In this document: positions 10,840 through 22,261 of the stretch, piece by piece
Numbering within the stretch: the first letter of the stretch is position 1
Layout of the letters: each line of letters begins with the position of its first letter
NCBI RefSeq assembly: GCF_008831285.2
Contig: NC_045142.1
Coordinates: forward strand, 12,228,716-12,292,715
Source: Nymphaea colorata
Lineage: Eukaryota > Streptophyta > Magnoliopsida > Nymphaeales > Nymphaeaceae
Length of the DNA: 64,000 nt
Direction: 5' to 3'
Notes under the pieces: model-generated
Database searches by the model: none
The model's input: only the letters and a program-made list of their open reading frames with translations
What the model was told of the DNA's origin: nothing
Position numbers and translations under genes: made by a program

Positions 10840-12904
10840 GATTTTAACTCACTTCTCTTTTACTTTAGCTTATTGTTGATTTATTTTAATTCCAACAATT
10901 TGTGGGAGGGTTTATTTTCATTTGCTTACGGCTGGGAATGATGTCCCGCTAAAGGAAACCTACGCTTCAATGTACATGTTAATGTATAATGCATGCACAT
11001 GTCGGTTTTCTTAAATATGAACCCAAGTATCAAATTTTTAAATGGCCCCCAAGGCCACGTCCCTTTCAAAGGAACCAACTTAATATCATTTTGAACTCCC
11101 TACCATGAGAAAATCCCACGGTGAGAGAGTGATTTTGCTGCACCATGTATGATGAAAATGTCTATAAGGGATGGATACGTTCTTATGAATGTGATCCACC
11201 CTTTCATGACGAAATGATGGACGAATAAGCTTGAGCATTGTTTTATTTTCTTTCTTATTCACAGTCATTTTGATTCATGTCTTTCAATTTAATTGATCAA
11301 GGGTAGTAGGGAAGATTTGAAATAAGTTTTCAATCTTCCTACATAAAAGAACCCAACCATGAATCATCATGATTCATGAGTCATGCGGTCCCTTGATAAA
11401 ATTTCATTTTGAAGAGTAAGGTATGTATATATATATACGTTGTTATATATATACATACATGTGTCCAATCTCTTGTTGAAAATCATTTTTCTTCTCTTAA
11501 AATCAGGTTGGAATATGTTTCCAAACTGGTTTTTAAGAAGGATGATCATTTTGATTGATTTTCATAGTGCAAGGCTATGAAATCATTTTCATTTCATTTT
11601 TACTTAATTTCAGCAAACTCATACGTAAGATATATGTATGTTGTTGAAATCAGACCATGTTTCATAGGAATTGGTTTAAGAATATCAAAATTTACATATT
11701 TGAAACCAATTATCCTAGAATCATCCAAAGGAGTTGATGATTTCATTACTACGAAATCTGGAATTTGAATCTATTTGAAAGACTTGTCATTTCCATCTAA
11801 GAAACAAGATATTTATTGGAATCAATGTCCACAATTTTCAGCTATTTAAATCAACACAAGGTCTGATTTTTAGCTATTTTGAAACGAAAGTGGATGTCAT
11901 CCACGTCTCCCATCCATTTCAAAGATTGAACTTGACATCACTTATATATTTTCATCATTTTGATAATTTTATGTCAAGCCTCAAGCTTATGGACTACATC
12001 TCTAATTCATGTGCTTAATCATATAATGAGCACATATAGAAATAGTCCTACATTGTAATCAATCCTCATCTATAGATTGTATGACGTGCAATATAGACTT
12101 TGAGAGATTATGAGAGAGAGTGAAGAATGTATGTTCCATATGAATGAATCTTGAGGGATTATGAGAGAGAGAAGAATGAATGTTTCATATGAATGAATGT
12201 TCCATATAGTTTCCCTTCCCGTTTCACTCAAACTCAATAGCACGACATGCACATTCTCAAGACGTTAAGTGATTCAAATTTGAGTTGCAAAAAGTGACCA
12301 AGTCATATTGCAATGAGAATTTGTAAACCTCACATAACTTCAAAAGAAAACACAAGCAATGCATTCATAATCTTTTGGCCAAAGTACGTTTGAAAGCAAC
12401 ATGTTTTCTAACATTTGGAACCTATGTTCTTTCAAAAGAATGAATTTTACAAATCACATGATTTGACAAAAGAAGGGTTCAAAATCAATTTTGATCATAA
12501 GATGATCATCATCATCTAGAGTTCACAACAAAGAACTCAATTCCAAATCTTCAAAATCCTCAAGAATTATGTATTTCAAATAACACCAAAACAAAGGTTT
12601 TTAAACCAACTTGAAAACCCTCCAATATTCAAATTCATTTATTCAGAAAAAAAATGAATTTCGGTTCTTGAATCCAAAACCTCAATGCATAAGCATATAG
12701 GATTTGCATCAATAACTCGTATATGATCCAAATGATCCTTAGTCCTTGGTCTAATTACCCCTGTTAAAGGCGGCAGGAACGGTTGGACCTCGTACCGACG
12801 GGCGGATCCCTTTCTCTTGAAAATTTTCTCAAAACCCTAATTTTAAAAGAATTTTGCTGACTCGCATTTCGACCTCCTTGAAAAAAGAGTGGGGTGCGAA
12901 CAAA

Positions 12905-12924
12905 TGGCACACCCGGTGGGACCC
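12905..12924 (+). other. Gypsy primer binding site
   Basis: TGGCACACCCGGTGGGACCC starts two bases after the LTR end, the standard place. TGG at its start fits pairing with the CCA end of a tRNA. The pattern resembles the TGGCGACTCCGCTGGGGA type seen in Tat-clade elements, but I cannot name the tRNA with certainty. Confidence 0.65.
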
Positions 12925-13683
12925 GTCATTGTTTGTCTAAGGACTTATTTGGATCATATACAAGTTATTTCACAATGTCAGATGTCAATTGCATAAAACA
13001 TTTTCGCATATACCGGCATCATGCAGTATATATTGAGGAGATTTCATGAACCTCTTTCATTTCAATTTATCCTACCCCTCCTCAATTTAAAGATTGTATG
13101 CAGCCAATGTATGCTCTCAAAATTTCAAATCTATCTCTTAAGAATGTATGCAATAGAGCCATCTATTTTGCATCTTCTCATGAATTTTGAAAAACAAATC
13201 CTTTCCTATATCATATCCTGGTCATCATGTTGTCGGGCTATTTCTAGGACATTAGTCCAAGATATAGCCTTACAACTGGACCACCCAATTGGACTGAGAA
13301 GTTCCCCCATTAGTACCGAAACGGACAATAGTCCCGGTATATCGATGGGTGAACAAGGAGAAATGGAGAGCCCAAATCTAGAAAACCCTTGGAGGAGTCT
13401 ATGCCAGTACCATAAATTTGGTATATAGGCATATCATAAATTTTGGATAAATAAAGAACCATGTACCCATTTATTCTCCATAGATTTCAAGATCAATTTT
13501 CAAAATAATGCATATAGGCAAGAGTCCTAGGGATTGCATTATCAATTTTTCATTAACTGCTTGTTTGGATGCATGTGATGTTTTACTTTGCCTCTAAACC
13601 CATGTCCAAACCCAATGTCAAAACTCTTCTCGAGTCTCTATTGGGTCAATTCATGTCAAAGTCTAATACTTTCTCTTGTCCAG
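12925..13683 (+). other. Gypsy internal leader
   Basis: Mostly non-coding leader between the primer site and the first ORF. A 135-codon open frame (13021-13428) lies here; its last third is less AT-biased and could be a relic of coding sequence, but I do not recognise it. The leader ends in a pyrimidine-rich tract and CAG directly against the ATG at 13684, a strong acceptor-like site. Confidence 0.55.
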
Positions 13684-14895
13684 ATGGACTCAGAAAGCAT
13701 TTTCCCATATGACCACATCTTATTCGGGTCATGTCAAGGCCGATCCAGACTTCGCATCATCCCAAGTGGATTCTACCTACCTCAGTGGTATCTTTCATGG
13801 TACCCATCTTTTCGGTGTATGTTTCCGGATCACTTAGAGGATTGCGGTCTTGAAGAAGAAGTCAATCTTTCCATGCAACCTATCAATGGCAATCTAATCC
13901 ATGCAATTGCTGAGAGATGGAACCCAAGAACCAACACATTTTGGTTTCCATGGGGTGAAATGACAATCACTCTTGATGAGTTCTCCAACATTATGGGTTT
14001 GCCAGAACCAAAAGGAGACCCAAGAGGACCAATTGAAGACCAGTTCCTTGTAAACCAAGGTCAAGTCAAAACTCTAGAAGTGATTCGTAAACTCACAGGG
14101 AAACAGAGTTGGCCTTTTCTAGAGAAAGATGGACATCAATATCTTCAACTACAAGAGCTTGGTGAAATATACTCCCAATTTGTCAACCCTGCGTCACTAT
14201 ATAGAAGTGTTGCAGACAAGTACAAAAACTCCATGGTGACTTGTACCGTGGGTCTTATCTTCTTCAACAATGAAGAACACATAATGGATTTTTGCATAGC
14301 TCGCCTCTTCAAAAAATGGGGGCATGTCAAAGTCCGTCACATTTCCATAGCAATGGCAGATTTGGCATTCCTTTACAGAGGGTTGACCAAATTTTCAATT
14401 GGAGATGCAGACTCGATAGAAGGATGTGTCTTTGCACTGCAAGCTTGGTTCTACAAACATGTGAGGCCACAATCATGTCATTTTCAAAACATAGACGGTC
14501 AGTTATCCAGTATGGAGCACTATCGCAGAAAGATGGAGGAAGTTGATGACTCCACCATCATTTGGGACTTCTTCAATCGAGAGGTCATCAAGTCAAGATA
14601 CACTTACAACCCAGTCAGGGGAAGTCTTCTATTGGGACCGTTTTTCATAATTGAATATCATCCAGAGCGTTGCCTCAGGCAATTCTCACTGCGTCAAAGG
14701 AAGGCATATCCAATTGAGTCGGAAGGAGCCATCGTGGAGTGTGAACTAGACACTAAAGAGTGGTTCGAGATATACACCTATGCCCAGCAACGTTGGGAAT
14801 CATTTGCTCACTTGTATCTTGTCCTTGGTCCAGGAATGGGTCCCGAATATGTAAAATGGTGGGATGAAGTCCGCTCATCTATCCTTCTGTCCTAG
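13684..14895 (+). CDS. Retrotransposon ORF1 with plant mobile domain-like motif
   Basis: An intact 403-codon ORF upstream of gag. I chose the ATG at 13684 because it directly follows an acceptor-like CAG and because the longer open frame upstream (from 13588) is leader-like. Residues 78-112 hold a block of the form RWxPxTxTFxxPxGEMTITLxEFxxIxGLP, which is the hallmark of the plant mobile domain (PMD, aminotransferase-like family) found in MAIN/MAIL silencing proteins and in some plant transposons. No transmembrane or signal segment is visible. Its role in the element is unknown; Ogre-type elements also carry an uncharacterised ORF before gag. It is the only coding block of this element without an internal stop, while gag-protease and pol have seven between them. 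It may still be functional, or it may simply have been spared by chance. Confidence 0.8.
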   Translation: MDSESIFPYDHILFGSCQGRSRLRIIPSGFYLPQWYLSWYPSFRCMFPDHLEDCGLEEEVNLSMQPINGNLIHAIAERWNPRTNTFWFPWGEMTITLDEFSNIMGLPEPKGDPRGPIEDQFLVNQGQVKTLEVIRKLTGKQSWPFLEKDGHQYLQLQELGEIYSQFVNPASLYRSVADKYKNSMVTCTVGLIFFNNEEHIMDFCIARLFKKWGHVKVRHISIAMADLAFLYRGLTKFSIGDADSIEGCVFALQAWFYKHVRPQSCHFQNIDGQLSSMEHYRRKMEEVDDSTIIWDFFNREVIKSRYTYNPVRGSLLLGPFFIIEYHPERCLRQFSLRQRKAYPIESEGAIVECELDTKEWFEIYTYAQQRWESFAHLYLVLGPGMGPEYVKWWDEVRSSILLS

Positions 14896-15078
14896 ATTGT
14901 CATGTCTAGTTCATTGTCATTAAGCCAAAATTTGTCAAGTTTTGTCAAGTTATGTTAAACTTTGTCAAGTTTTCTCATTCTGATCTTTCTTTCAATATGC
15001 AATCAAAATTTGTCATCTCTCATCAATTCACATCCTAACATTTTCAATTTTTCTTCTTGCAAGGTGAACATCCGCTTT
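14896..15078 (+). other. ORF1-gag spacer with short repeats and acceptor-like site
   Basis: Contains about four imperfect copies of 'TTTGTCAAGT' at 14931-14975, then a pyrimidine-rich stretch ending TTCTTCTTGCAAG at 15063. That end looks like a 3' splice site 15 bases before the gag ATG. Confidence 0.5.
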
Positions 15079-17649
15079 ATGGTTGAAACCAGAAGCCAAA
15101 ACAGGAGAAGGAGTGAAATGGAGCTTGATCAACCTTTTATAGGAGACAGTGGAGAAGAATCCTCTTCAGAAACACCTCCCAAGCTGGAAATAAATGACCC
15201 AGAATTTGAGGAATACAGAAGATTCCAGAAATACATGATCATGTTCAATGAAGAACAAGCCCAGGCAGAAAAAACCAAAAAGAAAGGGAAGAAAATAAGA
15301 AAGTACTCATCAAGCAGTTCAGACTCTTCTGAAGACGCTACAACAGAATCTAGTAGTGAGGAAGAACCGAAAACTCCCAAGAAAAAGAAGAAGGAAGAAT
15401 CTTGGAAAACAAAAATTCAGGAAGTTGAAAAAAAGTTAAATGCAGTACAACTTAAAGGCAAGAACAAAAGGAACTTCACTTGCGAAGATTTCTATGAAAG
15501 CTTCGAAAATGACAAGCACATAAAAAACTTGCCCAAGAAATTTATCAAATTTGATGGCCATGGAGACCCAAAGGCACATTTGGCTATGTTTTTTGCTGAA
15601 TGCTACAAATTCCGCCACAATCACAGGGCCCTGTTTCGATGTTTCCCCAGAAGCCTAGAAGGAATTGCAGCACAATGGTATCGGGAACACATCAACACAG
15701 TGGAATTGAAAAATTTTGACATGTTAATCAACCTTTTCATTGAAAGGTTCATTCAAAACGTTGAAACTGCACCGACGATCACCACACTATGCTATCTGAA
15801 ACAGAGGCCAGGTGAAAAGGTGAGAGATTTTATTCAAAGGTGGAGGTCTTCTTGCAACAAGATGAGGGACCCAATCTCTCAATCCCATGCACTGGGATTG
15901 ATCGTAAACAATTTGACACAACCATTAAGGAGCCTCATTTCCAATGCTTCAATCAAGTCTTTCATTGATCTCACTGAGAGGGCAAAATGCATTGAAGCAG
16001 GAATTGAGAATGGAGCTTTTGATGCTGTCATCCCGGTGAAAGTAAGGGAAGATACAAAGAAGAACAGCAGAAGTCAGAATACTCCAGCCAACATCGTGGC
16101 CAACACTGTAGCCTTCAAGAAAGAAAAGTCTGAATATCTCACGAATAAAGGGGTAATGGACAGAGCTAGTGGCAGTAGTAGTGGCACCAAAAACAATCAT
16201 CCTGGATGGGGGTATGATAGAAAATTCACCCCATTACAACAGAGTTATGAAGAGGTCATGCATATGTTAATCGAAAGAGGTACTCTGTTTCTCCCAAAAG
16301 TCTCCAACCCCCCATCAATGATGGAAAAAAACAAAGAGCAATTTTGCAAGTTTCATCGTGCTCCGGGACATGATACAGAAGACTGCCTTGTACTTAAAAA
16401 TATTGTGGAAGATGCAGTTGACAAAGAAATAATCAAAGAGGTCAGTGAACAGCCGGACATTCTCAAGAATCCTTTTCCTAAACATGGCAAAGGAATAATT
16501 TCGATGGCCAGATTCTCAACAAATCATCCAATGATGGTGACAAACAAAAGGGATACCGCATCCTTGGATTTCTTTGGATTGCTTTTCAAACATGATAAAG
16601 AATCCATCAATGCACAAATCAGACCAGTTGAGCAAGACAGTCTGATTGAAATCGATCAGAAGTTGGAAGTATGAGATCCTGAACCCTTGGGATCCATTTT
16701 CAATGAATTGGACCCCTTACCTGAAGTCAAGAAGGGAGGGTTTAGCCCTAACAGGGGAAACGAATGAGCTTTTGAACTATGTGAAAATAGTCCGATCATA
16801 TTCTCTGATAAAGATCTACCAACTGGAGGTGCATCGCACAATGACGCCTTGCACATAGTGGTAGAGACAAGGGGCACCAGAGTTTCCCACGTTTTAATTG
16901 ATGGTGGAGCAAGCCTGAACATCTGTCCACAACAAACAGCTCGTGAGTTGGGCATAAGACAGGCCGACTATACTCCATCCACAATTTTCATCCATGGTTA
17001 TGACGGGACAGGACAACCATGCCTGGGATGTATATGTCTGGATTTGAATATTTCTGAGATGTATCATCGGGTTTTATTTCATGTGGTGGATATAGAACCC
17101 TCCTTCAATTTGTTGCTTGGTAGGCCATGGATCCATGCTACCAATGCAGTTCCCTCCACTCTACATCAGTGTGTCAAATGGACTCACAACGGGAATTCCA
17201 TAACCATCTATGCGGAGGATAGGCAAAATCATCTTGCACACCCAATGATTCCGGTGCCAACATATGCAATCGAGGTACCAAGTATTCGAGTTTGCAAAGA
17301 AGAAGAGATATCTCAAAGTCTTAGCAGATTGTCCATTCAAAAACAAAAAAAACAAATGTGGGTAAAAAAGGGTACAAAACCTAAAGCAAGTTACAAAAAT
17401 CATCATTTATTCAAGAAATTTTGTCAGAATGAGAAAGGATTGGATTTGCTCATATGCCATGGCTACCGACTGTTTACTGGCCTTGGCAAATACAAAAATG
17501 GAATTTTGGAGCCAATTACCTTGACAGGACAATGAGGCTTTCAAGCTTTAGGGTGCCAAAGCTATGAAAAAGTGGATGTTGAGGAAGAATTCAAGTCAGT
17601 ACATTTTGTCAAGAGCAATACCATAGGCGGATGTTCACCATCAATTTGA
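15079..17649 (+). pseudogene. Gypsy gag-protease, with in-frame stops
   Basis: One frame (shared with ORF1 and pol) encodes gag then protease. The start is ATG at 15079 (MVETRSQ...), preferred to an upstream in-frame ATG at 14962 because of the acceptor-like site between them. The N-terminal quarter is acidic and then lysine/serine-rich. The retrotransposon gag domain follows (about 15540-15860). A CX2HX4HX4C knuckle lies at 16345-16386. The protease motif LIDGGAS has its catalytic Asp at 16900-16902, and 'LLGRPW' lies near 17115. TGA stops at 16672, 16765 and 17533 interrupt the frame; the natural end is probably the TGA at 17647. As known for retroelements, gag packages the RNA and the protease cleaves the polyprotein. 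This copy could make only a truncated gag without readthrough. Confidence 0.9.
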
Positions 17650-17811
17650 ATCATCAAATCCGCCATCATCCAGTCATCATTTTGTTATCATTGTACTCCA
17701 AATAGACCAAGTGTCTTCATTTTGTAATACCTTCAAAGATGCAATATCATATACAATTTACTTCAATGTACAATGTCTCAAATCTCATCTAACTTCTTTA
17801 TAATCTTTAGG
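17650..17811 (+). other. Protease-RT spacer, possible intron end
   Basis: A non-coding, AT-rich spacer ending TTCTTTATAATCTTTAG at 17810, one base before the pol ATG. Ogre elements are known to have an intron between protease and RT. No strong donor is visible near 17530-17650, so the LTR donor at 10834 is the better partner candidate. Confidence 0.5.
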
Positions 17812-20800
17812 ATGACATCTGAGGATCAAACATCAAGAGCTTTTAAGGAGATAAATTCAGAACTCACTGAGGCAGAATGTTTAGAGTTCATCCAAATGAA
17901 AAAACAAGATCAACCGTCACCTTTGATTAATGATCCGATTGAGGAAATTAATATTGGCACGGAAGAAAGTCCAAAGATTTTGCAAATTGGAACAAGTCTT
18001 TCAGCAGAAGAAAGAAAAGAGTTGATAGACTTCCTCAAAGAACATCAAGAAGCCTTTGTATGGACTTATGAGGACATGCCAGGACTTGATACAAAATTAG
18101 TCGAGCATCGACTACCATTGAAACCAGAATGCAAGCCAATCAAACAAAAGTTGAGGAAACTAGACCCTCGTCTTGAGGGGCAAGTTAAGGAAGTCCTGGA
18201 AGACCTACTAAAGACAGAGTTCATCCAAACGATCGACTATCTTGAATGGTCAGCAAACATTGTGGTAGTCCCAAAGAAAAATGGCAAAATTTGGCTCTGC
18301 ATCGATTTCAGAGATTTGAATAAGGCTACACCAAAGGATGACTACCTACTTCCAAACATTGACTTGTTGGTAGACAGTACCGCAGGTCACGCTATGTTCT
18401 CCTTTATGGATGGATATTCTGGCTATAACCAAATTAAGTTGGCTGCTCAGGATCAAGCCAAAACATCATTTACAACCCCATGGGGTACCTTCTGCTATAC
18501 AATAATGCCATTTGGTTTGCAGAACGCTGGGGCAACATATCAAAGGGTTATGACAGCTATTTTTCATGACCAAATGCATCAAATCATGGATGCATATGTA
18601 GATGATCTACTAATTAAGTCAAAAACAAGGGAGAATCACATCAACATTCTTTCTCAAGTCTTTGATAGACTCTTACAATACAAACTTAGATTGAATCCAC
18701 AAAAATGTGTATTTGGTGTGGAATCCGGTAAGCTTTTGGGATTTATGGTCAGCAAAAAGGGAATCGAGATGGATCCTTCCAAAGCAAAGGCGATCATCGA
18801 AATGTCACCCCCAACAAATCTTAAGGAGCTACGCAGCTTGCAAGGCAGAATTCAGTCAATCAGAAGGTTTATATCTAATCTTGCCATGAGATGCGAACCC
18901 TTCAACCATTTACTGCGGAAAAGAGTCAAATTTGAATGGGGACATGAATGTCAAGCCTCATTCGAAAAGATCAAGAAGTATCTCTTTTGCCCACCAATTT
19001 TAAAACCAACAATTGTGGGGAAACCTCTACTCCTTTACATCGCAGTTAACGATTCAGCATGTGGTGGATTTTTGGCTCAATATGAAGAAGGATGTCGAAT
19101 AGAACATGCCATTTATTACATCAGTAAGACATTTGTGCAGTATGAAAAGAACTACTCATACATGAAAAAAACTTGCTTAGCCTTGGTATGGATGTGTCAA
19201 AAATTAAGGCATTATCTATTGGCTTGCGAAGTTAAAATTTTATCCAAACTTAATCCACTCAAATATATCCTCGAACAGCCATTTCTGAATAGAAGGATAG
19301 CAAAGTGGCAAGTTTTGCTGATGCAATATGATTTGGAATATGTGTCACAAAAATCAATCAAGGGGCAAGCCATTGCAGACCAATTGGCAGATTTTCCTCT
19401 ATATGAAGAAATTAGAACAAATGATGATTTTCCCGATGAGCAAATCCTAACGACTGTACCAGAGTCGATCTGAGAGATGTACTTTGATGGATCTACGAGT
19501 ACAGCTGGGGCAGGCATTGGGATACTTTTCATTACACCAGAAAGGGAAATGATTCCTTACTCTCTCAAATTGAATTTTTCCTGCACGCATAATATGGCAG
19601 AGTACAAGGCCCTAATCCAAGGACTCAAAATGTTGCTCAAATTTAAAGTGCAGAGAGTTCGCATTTTTGGAGATTCTCTCTTACCTGTCAGTCAGGTCAA
19701 TGGAGATTGGCAAGTCAAAAATCAGAAACTGATCCCATATCAAGAGTTAGCAACTTCCCTCTTAAGACAATTCGAGGAATATCAACTCTTACATGTCAAA
19801 AGAGAATTTAGCCCAATAGCAGACGGTTTAGCCAGTTTAGGCTCTACCATTGCCTTCAAACCTAGATAATCTATCAGATCTTTTGAAGTTGGAAGACTCG
19901 AACAACCATCTTTTGTCATACCAGAGCAGGTGTTGCAAACAGAAAATAGAGAAACACCATGGTATCAGAACATCAAGGATTTTCTCCAAACTAGAACACT
20001 CCCACCAGAAATGTCTCGAAAAGAGCAAAGAGTTTTGAGACACATGCCTTCAAGATATTTTATTTTAGCCGACATCCTATACAGAAGAGGATTCAGCACA
20101 GAATATGCTAGATGTCTCGATGCAAATGAGGCACTAGAAGTCATTCAAGAAGCCCATGAAGGAATTTGTGGGGGACATGTAGGGTATCAGACCCTCGTCA
20201 AGCAGATAGTCAGAGTAGGGTACTGTTGGCCCACAATGCAAAGAGACTGTCACCAATTTGTCAAGAAATGCATCAAATGTCAGTTGCATGCACCATCAAT
20301 TCATGCTCCAGCAGCATACCTTCATTCGGTCAGCTCACCATGGCCATTCTCCATGTGGGCCTTCGACGTGGTCGGTCCAATCAATCCACCTGCCTCAAAT
20401 GGACACATGTATTTTCTTGCAGCTACAGATTACTTCACCAAATGGGTGGAAGCGATCACTTTAAAAACAGTCGAAGGACAACACGTAGTGTCCTTCATTC
20501 ACAAAAATCTTTTGTGTAGATTTGGTATCCCGCATGATATCGTTTCTGATAGCGGTACTCATTTTAAAAATGAGAAAGTGCGCAATCTCTGTCACAAACA
20601 CAACATACAACATCACTTCTCTGCCCCATATTACCCTCAAGGTAATGGTCAGGCAGAAGCAACCAACAAGATTTTGATTCGTGTCTTAGAAAGGACTGTT
20701 GAAACAGGCCGAGATTGGTACGAGAAAATGCACAATGCACTTTGGGCGTATTGAACCACAATTCGAACACCCACCAATGCTACACCAGTAGAATTAGTAT

Positions 20801-21207
20801 ATGGAACGGAAATTGTCCTTCCATTACATGTCCAAAAACCAGCAATGAAATTTGCTGCTCTCATTGAACTCCCAATTAGCAAGTATCAAAAAAAGAGACT
20901 TGCTCAATTAGACCTCTTAGACGAGAAACGACTACAAGCGGCAGAGCATGCTGAAGTCTATCGTAAGAGAGTCGCCCGACATTATGCCAAATCAGTCATT
21001 GAAAGAAAATTTCAGGTAAATGATCTTGTTTTAAGATCCATAGTTCCACTCAGGAGTAGACCTAAAGGAAAATGAGCACCAAACTGGGAAGGACCTTATG
21101 TCGTCAAGGAGGTTCTACCTCACAATTCTTATCGGCTGATTGATGCCGATGAGGTTGAAATCTCCGATCCAATTAATGCTTTGCATCTCAAAAAATTCTA
21201 TACTTGA
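17812..21207 (+). pseudogene. Gypsy pol: RT, two RNases H, integrase, with in-frame stops
   Basis: Starts MTSEDQ at 17812, after the acceptor-like site. Reverse transcriptase occupies about 18140-18780 with catalytic YVDD at 18595-18606. The gypsy RNase H follows (about 19000-19400). A second, archaeal-type RNase H spans 19477-19860, with YFDGS, MAEYKAL, GDS and ADGLAS carrying the acidic residues; this dual arrangement is diagnostic of the Tat clade. Integrase covers about 20080-20760, with an HHCC-type zinc region and DDE residues in 'AFDVVGP', 'SDSGTHF' and 'GQAEATNK'. The C-terminal domain ends at a TGA at 21205. In-frame stops at 19471 (TGA), 19867 (TAA), 20752 (TGA) and 21073 (TGA) break it. 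There are no frameshifts, so decay is by point mutation only. Confidence 0.93.
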
Positions 21208-22261
21208 ATTTGCAATTCAAAAATTTCAAAATAGTTGTGCTTTAATAAGCACATTTGTAATAATTTTCGAACCAACTAAGGGGCATGGTATCCCTTAGGG
21301 AAAAGTTTCAAAATGCATCAAAACTATCAAACTTAGCCCATGTCTTGAGGACAATTGCAAGGGCATCGGCTTGAAATATGCAAAAAATTTCACAGACATT
21401 GACAGACTAATGTATAGCAATTAATGTTGGTCCCAACAATCGGCAGTTGTAAAGGTTTAGCATGAGATGCCACAAGAAAAAGCCTTGTCACCTAAAAGAC
21501 CTTGGCAAGATGCTAGAAAAAGCTATCAAGCGAAATGAATTGAGCAATGAGCTCGGGGTGAGTGTAGTTATTCCTCTGGTTCAAAGCTCAGCAGGCGTGG
21601 TTGGGCATATGACCTATGCTTACGCCGTGAAGCTAAAAAGCAATTCATGAGCATTTTGCTTATATTAAGTCTCCTAAAGCCTTCTGAATTAGAGCAAGTA
21701 AGCATGAGGAGTGTTTTACATTTGGTACCCTAAGGCCAACTGGTCTAGGAGTTACCGGCCCAAAGCTCGCTACAAGGGTTCAGAAGAAAGCCCGATAGAC
21801 TTGATATTGCACAAAGCAAACTACACAAAACCACCAAAGTGGCGGAACTCCGTAGTAGCTTTTGGGGTGGTAAGGAATTTTCCCCAAGAGTGAAGGGTGG
21901 CTCAAAAAGAAAATCAAAATTCAAAAGCAAAAGCGAGTATGTGAAAAACTAAGTAAAAGGAAAAAAAAAGAGCACTTGCCAATGATCTAGAAGGCATCGA
22001 GGGCAAATTTCTCCAAGCATTAAATGCAAAAACTTTCACCATTGCAAAATTTTTCAACCAACATTAATTCCTCTACAAAGTCTCCAATGAGATGGAGAAA
22101 AATCTTCTTATTTCAGATCTATGCCTAGCATTTCCCCTCGAGCGAGGATGGTTCAATATCATTTGAAAAATGGATTTTCCAAACGATTTGCAAAAATTTG
22201 GTGCGTGAATCTTTGCTATTAAGCAAATTATTCAACTTGCTTAACAGCAAAGAGGGGCATC
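21208..22261 (+). other. Gypsy 3' untranslated region and polypurine tract
   Basis: About 1 kb without recognisable coding sequence. It ends in 'gcaaagaggggcatc' (22247-22261) directly before the 3' LTR, the expected plus-strand priming tract. A second 'aaggggcatgg' purine word lies near 21280. The small open frame at 21462-21650 matches nothing I know. Confidence 0.7.

Larger units (their letters stand above)
9075..12902 (+). repeat. Gypsy 5' LTR
   Basis: A 3828-bp LTR, starting TGTTAACACCCC and ending GTGCGAACA. By eye it differs from the 3' LTR at only a few bases per hundred plus small indels: an extra stretch near 9318, a missing 'taataattcaa' near 10132, and a longer G run at 10470. 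It carries a TATA box near 10444 and a splice donor near 10833, so U3 is about 1.4 kb and R plus U5 about 2.4 kb. It has no coding content; the open frames inside it are not conserved between the two LTRs. Confidence 0.95.
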
